Below, piece by piece: positions 60,331 to 64,000 of a DNA stretch of 64,000 nucleotides (positions are counted from its first letter, which is position 1; every line of letters begins with the position of its first letter). Source of the DNA: Pseudocitrobacter sp913778145 (GTDB lineage: Bacteria; Pseudomonadota; Gammaproteobacteria; Enterobacterales; Enterobacteriaceae). The stretch spans positions 62,001-126,000 of the forward strand of contig JALNTX010000005.1 in NCBI GenBank assembly GCA_035726825.1. Direction: 5' to 3'. The notes beneath the pieces are model-generated. The model saw nothing but the letters and a program-made list of their open reading frames with translations, had not been told where the DNA came from and ran no database searches. The translations under genes were made by a program, and so were the position numbers.

Positions 60331-61380
60331 ATGAACAGCACCTGGGTCAAAAACGCCATTAGCGAAATTAACGCCGATTATCAACGTAGCGCCGACACGC
60401 ACCTGATTCGTCTGTCGCTGCCGGCGTTTCCCGGTATTAAGCTCTATTTAAAAGATGAAAGCACTCACCCTACCGGCAGCCTGAAACACCGGCTGGCGCG
60501 GTCGCTGTTTCTGTATGGCCTGTGCAACGGCTGGATCAAAGAAGGCACGCCCATTATTGAAGCGTCGTCCGGTTCTACCGCCGTATCGGAAGCCTATTTT
60601 GCTCGCCTGCTGGGGCTGCCGTTTATCGCCGTGATGCCCTCCTGTACGGCAAAACGCAAAATCGAACAGATTGAGTTTTACGGTGGACGTTGCCATTTCG
60701 TGCAGAGCGCCTGCGAAATTTATGCAGCCTCCGAAACGCTGGCACGTGAGCTTAACGGCCACTATATGGACCAGTTTACGTTCGCCGAACGCGCGACCGA
60801 CTGGCGCGGTAACAACAACATCGCCGACAGTATCTTCCGTCAGATGAGTCACGAACCGAACCCGATCCCTGACTGGATTGTGATGAGCGCGGGCACAGGC
60901 GGCACATCGGCAACCATTGGCCGCTATATTCGCTGTCAGGGACATAACACGCAGTTAATGGTGGTCGATCCGCAAAACTCAGTGTTTATGGACTACTGGC
61001 AAAGCCGCGACGGCAGCCTGCGTAGCGCCGTTGGCAGTAAAATTGAAGGGATTGGTCGCCCGCGCGTCGAGCCTTCTTTCATTCCTGATGTGGTGGATGA
61101 CATGCTACGAGTGCCGGATGCGGCAAGCGTCGCCACCGCGCAATGGCTGGAAAGCCAGTTAGGCCGCAAAGTTGGCGCATCCACCGGCACCAACATGTGG
61201 GGCGCGTTGCAACTGGCAGCGCGGATGCGCAAAGAGGGACGCAGCGGGTCAATCGTGACGCTGCTGTGCGACAGCGGCGAGCGGTATCTGGAAACCTATT
61301 ACAATGCAGAATGGGTGAAGGAGAATATCGGCGATCTCGCGCCGTGGCAGGCGGAAATTGAGTGCCTGCTGGCGAGGTGA
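60331..61380 (+). CDS. cdsH: CdsH-like PLP-dependent cysteine desulfhydrase
   Basis: A 349-residue fold-type II PLP enzyme of the cysteine synthase/beta-lyase group. The PLP lysine is K52 in HPTGSLKHR, the substrate loop is EASSGSTAVSEA, and the phosphate-binding segment is SAGTGGTSATIGRY. In Salmonella the divergent partner of ybaO is CdsH (STM0458), which degrades cysteine to pyruvate, ammonia and sulfide when cysteine is in excess. By motif alone it could be called a cysteine synthase; the decR context decides. E. coli K-12 lacks this gene here. Confidence 0.85.
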   Translation: MNSTWVKNAISEINADYQRSADTHLIRLSLPAFPGIKLYLKDESTHPTGSLKHRLARSLFLYGLCNGWIKEGTPIIEASSGSTAVSEAYFARLLGLPFIAVMPSCTAKRKIEQIEFYGGRCHFVQSACEIYAASETLARELNGHYMDQFTFAERATDWRGNNNIADSIFRQMSHEPNPIPDWIVMSAGTGGTSATIGRYIRCQGHNTQLMVVDPQNSVFMDYWQSRDGSLRSAVGSKIEGIGRPRVEPSFIPDVVDDMLRVPDAASVATAQWLESQLGRKVGASTGTNMWGALQLAARMRKEGRSGSIVTLLCDSGERYLETYYNAEWVKENIGDLAPWQAEIECLLAR

Positions 61381-61381
61381 A

Positions 61382-61412
61382 CAAAAAAAGCCGGGCTAAT
61401 ATGCCCGGCTTG
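61382..61412. terminator. Bidirectional terminator between cdsH and cof
   Basis: AGCCGGGC pairs with GCCCGGCT around a 6-nt loop. On the minus strand a run of seven T residues follows, so it is a strong terminator for cof; for cdsH it is weaker. Confidence 0.88.
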
Positions 61413-61426
61413 CTGGAAAGGTCTCA

Positions 61427-62245
61427 TTATTCGGGGGAATAAGGAAGGTTGGGTTTGTCCAGCCAATGTGTCAAATAGTGGGAGACCGCCTGATTCTGGC
61501 AGTGTCCGATAACCGGTAAGTGCGGCAATGCCGCTTTCAGTTGTCCCATCGCGTTGCCCATCACCAGGCCACGCCCGACCAGGCTCAGCATTTCGCGGTC
61601 GTTCATCGCATCACCAAACGCCATACATTCCTGCATCGTCAGCCCAAGATGTGCGCTCAGCACCGTCAGCGCCGCGCCCTTATTGCAGCCAACGGGCAGC
61701 ACTTCCAGACAATCCACCGCCGAAAAACAGAGATGCGCACGATCGCCCAATGCTTCCTGGAGCTGTATGCCCAGACGCACGAGATCGTCGTGATCGCCGC
61801 AGAAACAGATCTTGGTTACCTCATGAGCAGGGATCTGTCGCAGATCGCGCAGCTGATAGTGAAAGCCGCTGTACATATGCGCCTGCAGCATTTCGGGGAT
61901 AGCTTTGCCAGTGAACCAGCCGTTATCGTTGAAAACGTGCATGCTGGCGTGGGTGTCCCAGCGAGCATGCAACACTTCATCGGCCACGTCCGGGGCGAGG
62001 TCGCTGCGATGCATTACCTCGCCGTGCAGAGAGTGAACGCGGGTTCCGTTGCCGGTAATCAGAAACGCGTCGAGCGCCAGTTGATCAATCAGCGGGCGCA
62101 TCTCAAGTACGTGCCGCCCCGTGGCGAAAGTCAGCGTAATGTCGCGTTCGCGCAGGCGCTTAAGCGTGGCGATGGTCTCATTCCCCAGCCGATGATCGGG
62201 CATCAGCAGAGTGCCATCCATATCAAATGCCGCCAGTTTTGCCAT
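61427..62245 (-). CDS. cof: Cof, HAD-family HMP-PP phosphatase
   Basis: A 272-residue Cof-type HAD hydrolase, the E. coli length. Motif I is FDMDGTLLM, the conserved K is in NKGAALTVL, and motif IV is GDAMNDREML. It hydrolyses HMP-PP, a thiamine precursor, and other small phosphates. The start MAKLAAFDMDG at 62245 is preferred over the frame's earlier ATG at 62323. It is divergent from ybaE. Confidence 0.95.
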   Translation of the reverse strand: MAKLAAFDMDGTLLMPDHRLGNETIATLKRLRERDITLTFATGRHVLEMRPLIDQLALDAFLITGNGTRVHSLHGEVMHRSDLAPDVADEVLHARWDTHASMHVFNDNGWFTGKAIPEMLQAHMYSGFHYQLRDLRQIPAHEVTKICFCGDHDDLVRLGIQLQEALGDRAHLCFSAVDCLEVLPVGCNKGAALTVLSAHLGLTMQECMAFGDAMNDREMLSLVGRGLVMGNAMGQLKAALPHLPVIGHCQNQAVSHYLTHWLDKPNLPYSPE

Positions 62246-62343
62246 TTTATCTCCGCCTGTGATCCCGCTCTCTTGCGTGACAGTATTGCCTGAGATATAC
62301 GGAAGTAATACTGAATTGATCACATTTATTGTTCCGGGTTTTT

Positions 62344-64000
62344 ATGCGACTGCTCAACCGATTAAACCAGTTTCAGCGTCTGTGGCTACCCTCTTCCGGC
62401 GCACCGCAGCAGGTCACCATTGCCGATCTCGCGGCGCGCTGTTTTTGCAGTGAGCGGCACGTCCGCACGCTGCTGCGTCAGGCGAGCGAAGCGGGCTGGC
62501 TCAGCTGGCAGGCGCAGTCCGGGCGCGGGAAACGCGGTACGCTGACCTTCCACACGACGCCAGATACCCTGCGTAATGAGATGATGGAGCTGGCGCTAAA
62601 CAGCGGTCAGCAACACAATGCGCTGGAGCTGGCGCAGCTGGCGCCGGTGGAACTGCGCGCGCTGCTGCACCCCTTTTTGGGCGGCCAGTGGCAGAACAAT
62701 ACGCCGACGCTGCGTATCCCTTACTATCGCTCGCTGGAGCCGTTGCATCCTGGCTTTTTAGTCGGCCGCGCCGAACAGCATTTAGCGGGGCAAATCCATT
62801 CCGGGCTGACCCGCTTTGGCCGCGATACCGCCCGCCCGGAAGGCGATCTTGCGCATCACTGGGAGGTTTCAGCGGATGGGCTGCGCTGGCAGTTTTATAT
62901 TCGCTCCACCCTGCACTGGCACAATGGCGACCCCATCGAAACGCGACAGCTCAAACAACGGCTGGAAATGCTGCTGACGCTGCCCGGTTTGCGCAGACTG
63001 TTTGCCAGCGTGGAACAGATTGCGCAGCCTCACGCCCAGTGCCTGAGCTTTACGCTTTCGCGCCCGGATTACTGGCTGCCGCATCGGCTGGCAAGCTATT
63101 GCAGCGTGCTGGCGCATCCGGACGATCCGTCGCTCGGTAGCGGCCCGTTCCAGCTGAAGATCTTTGAGCCTGAGCTGGTGCGTCTGGAAAGCCACCATCG
63201 TTATCATCTGGGGCATCCGCTGTTGCAGGCGATCGAGTTTTGGATCACCCCACAGCTGTTCGAACAGGACCTCGGCAACAGCTGTCGCCACCCGGTGCAA
63301 ATCGCTGTCGGCGAAGCGGAAGAACTCAGCCAGCTACGGCTGGTGAGTAACAGCATCAGCCTCGGCTTCTGCTACCTGACATTTCGTCAGAGTTCACGGC
63401 TGTCGAAAGCACAGGCGAAGCGGGTGATTTCGCTGATTCATCACAGCGGCCTGCTGCAATCATTGCCGGTAGATGAGAACCTGATTACGCCCAGCGAAGC
63501 GCTGCTGCCCGGCTGGGCAATACCTCCCGTGCAGGAGCACGCGGTGCCCTTGCCGCCTCGCCTGACGCTGCATTATCACCTGCCTGTTGAATTACACACC
63601 ATGGCCGAAGAACTGAAGCGGGCGCTGGCGAAGGAGGGCTGCGAGCTGACGCTCTGCTTCCACGATGCGAAGAGCTGGGATGATTATCCGGATCTGGATC
63701 AAGCCGATCTGCTGATGGGCGATCGGTTGATTGGCGAAATGCCGGAATACACGCTTGAGCAGTGGCTACGCTGCGATCCGTTATGGCCCGCCATATTGAG
63801 CGAGTCACGTTATTCGGCGCTGATGACCGCGCTGGATGCCGCGCAGGCGCAAACGGATGAAGCTCAACGCATTGCCGCGCTGAAAACCATCTTCACCCTG
63901 CTGATGGAGGAAGGTATGCTTACGCCGCTGTTTAACTATCAATATCAAATCAGCGCGCCGCCGGGAGTTAACGGCATTCACCTCAACGCGCGCGGCTGGT
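62344..64000 (+). CDS. ybaE: YbaE, SgrR-like HTH/solute-binding protein (3' truncated by window)
   Basis: The frame is open from ATG 62344 to the window edge, 552 codons. E. coli YbaE has 566 residues, so only about 14 are missing. An N-terminal SgrR-type winged HTH (TIADLAARCFCSERHVRTLL, GRGKRGTLTF) is fused to a SBP_bac_5 oligopeptide-binding-like domain (FGRDTARPEGDLAHHWEV onward), with no signal peptide. It is thus a cytosolic one-component regulator like SgrR; its ligand and targets are unknown. The start is ATGCGACTG, 98 bp from divergent cof. Confidence 0.9.
   Translation, partial: MRLLNRLNQFQRLWLPSSGAPQQVTIADLAARCFCSERHVRTLLRQASEAGWLSWQAQSGRGKRGTLTFHTTPDTLRNEMMELALNSGQQHNALELAQLAPVELRALLHPFLGGQWQNNTPTLRIPYYRSLEPLHPGFLVGRAEQHLAGQIHSGLTRFGRDTARPEGDLAHHWEVSADGLRWQFYIRSTLHWHNGDPIETRQLKQRLEMLLTLPGLRRLFASVEQIAQPHAQCLSFTLSRPDYWLPHRLASYCSVLAHPDDPSLGSGPFQLKIFEPELVRLESHHRYHLGHPLLQAIEFWITPQLFEQDLGNSCRHPVQIAVGEAEELSQLRLVSNSISLGFCYLTFRQSSRLSKAQAKRVISLIHHSGLLQSLPVDENLITPSEALLPGWAIPPVQEHAVPLPPRLTLHYHLPVELHTMAEELKRALAKEGCELTLCFHDAKSWDDYPDLDQADLLMGDRLIGEMPEYTLEQWLRCDPLWPAILSESRYSALMTALDAAQAQTDEAQRIAALKTIFTLLMEEGMLTPLFNYQYQISAPPGVNGIHLNARGW

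Overview
The window is chromosomal DNA of an enteric gammaproteobacterium (Enterobacteriaceae, of the Enterobacter/Kosakonia/Citrobacter/Salmonella kind). Gene order follows the E. coli ybaE-cof-decR-mdlAB-glnK-amtB-tesB-ybaY-atl-ffs ... hha-tomB-acrBA-acrR-mscK-ybaM-priC-ybaN-apt-dnaX-ybaB-recR-htpG-adk-hemH-aes-gsk-ybaL-fsr-ushA-ybaK-chiX-ybaP-copA-cueR-ybbJ-qmcA region, read in the opposite direction. Most proteins are close to their E. coli counterparts in length and motifs. I cannot fix the genus. A cdsH-like gene beside decR, and rpmE2/rpmJ2 near ylaB, resemble Salmonella/Citrobacter/Enterobacter more than E. coli K-12.

Layout. 0-2.7 kb: AT-rich accessory block with a small HTH protein and a divergent adhesin module (short trimeric autotransporter, lipoprotein, small membrane protein). 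2.9-10 kb: qmcA-ybbJ, cueR, a Fur-type heme-degradation operon (hutW-hutX-chuY) sitting between cueR and copA, then copA with its CueR promoter. 10-21 kb: an LprI-domain secreted protein, ybaP, the sRNA ChiX, ybaK, ushA, fsr, ybaL, gsk, aes, hemH. 21-33 kb: adk, htpG (sigma-32 promoter), recR-ybaB-dnaX (with the tau/gamma frameshift site), apt, ybaN, priC-ybaM, mscK. 33-40 kb: acrR/acrAB multidrug efflux with its operator, tomB-hha, maa, ylaC. 40-51.5 kb: a variable segment holding two MocR-type regulators with their partners (a GNAT acetyltransferase; a YczE membrane protein), zinc-independent ribosomal proteins under a Zur-like site, an Fe(II) oxygenase plus MetQNI-like ABC importer operon, the c-di-GMP phosphodiesterase pdeB, a flavin reductase and a small overlapping RHH/unknown gene pair. 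51.6-64 kb: a MITE-like repeat, ffs (4.5S RNA), atl, ybaY, tesB, glnK-amtB (sigma-54 promoter), mdlAB, decR/cdsH, cof and most of ybaE.

The most interesting signal is ahead of the oxygenase-MetQNI-like operon. A 42-codon leader ORF with a good ribosome binding site begins Met-Arg-Cys-Cys-Cys and runs out of frame across the oxygenase start. The RNA over its three Cys codons can pair with the oxygenase Shine-Dalgarno and start codon. This looks like a translational attenuator sensing cysteine (charged tRNA-Cys), and it suggests the operon is a sulfur-scavenging system. A second cysteine-linked locus, decR/cdsH, lies 17 kb away with a perfect 21-bp palindrome between the two genes.

Other points are REP/BIME arrays (one forms the C-terminus of YbaM), two copies of a composite palindromic repeat, and a 125-bp terminal-inverted-repeat element beside ffs. 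No tRNA, rRNA, CRISPR array, transposase, integrase or prophage gene was seen.
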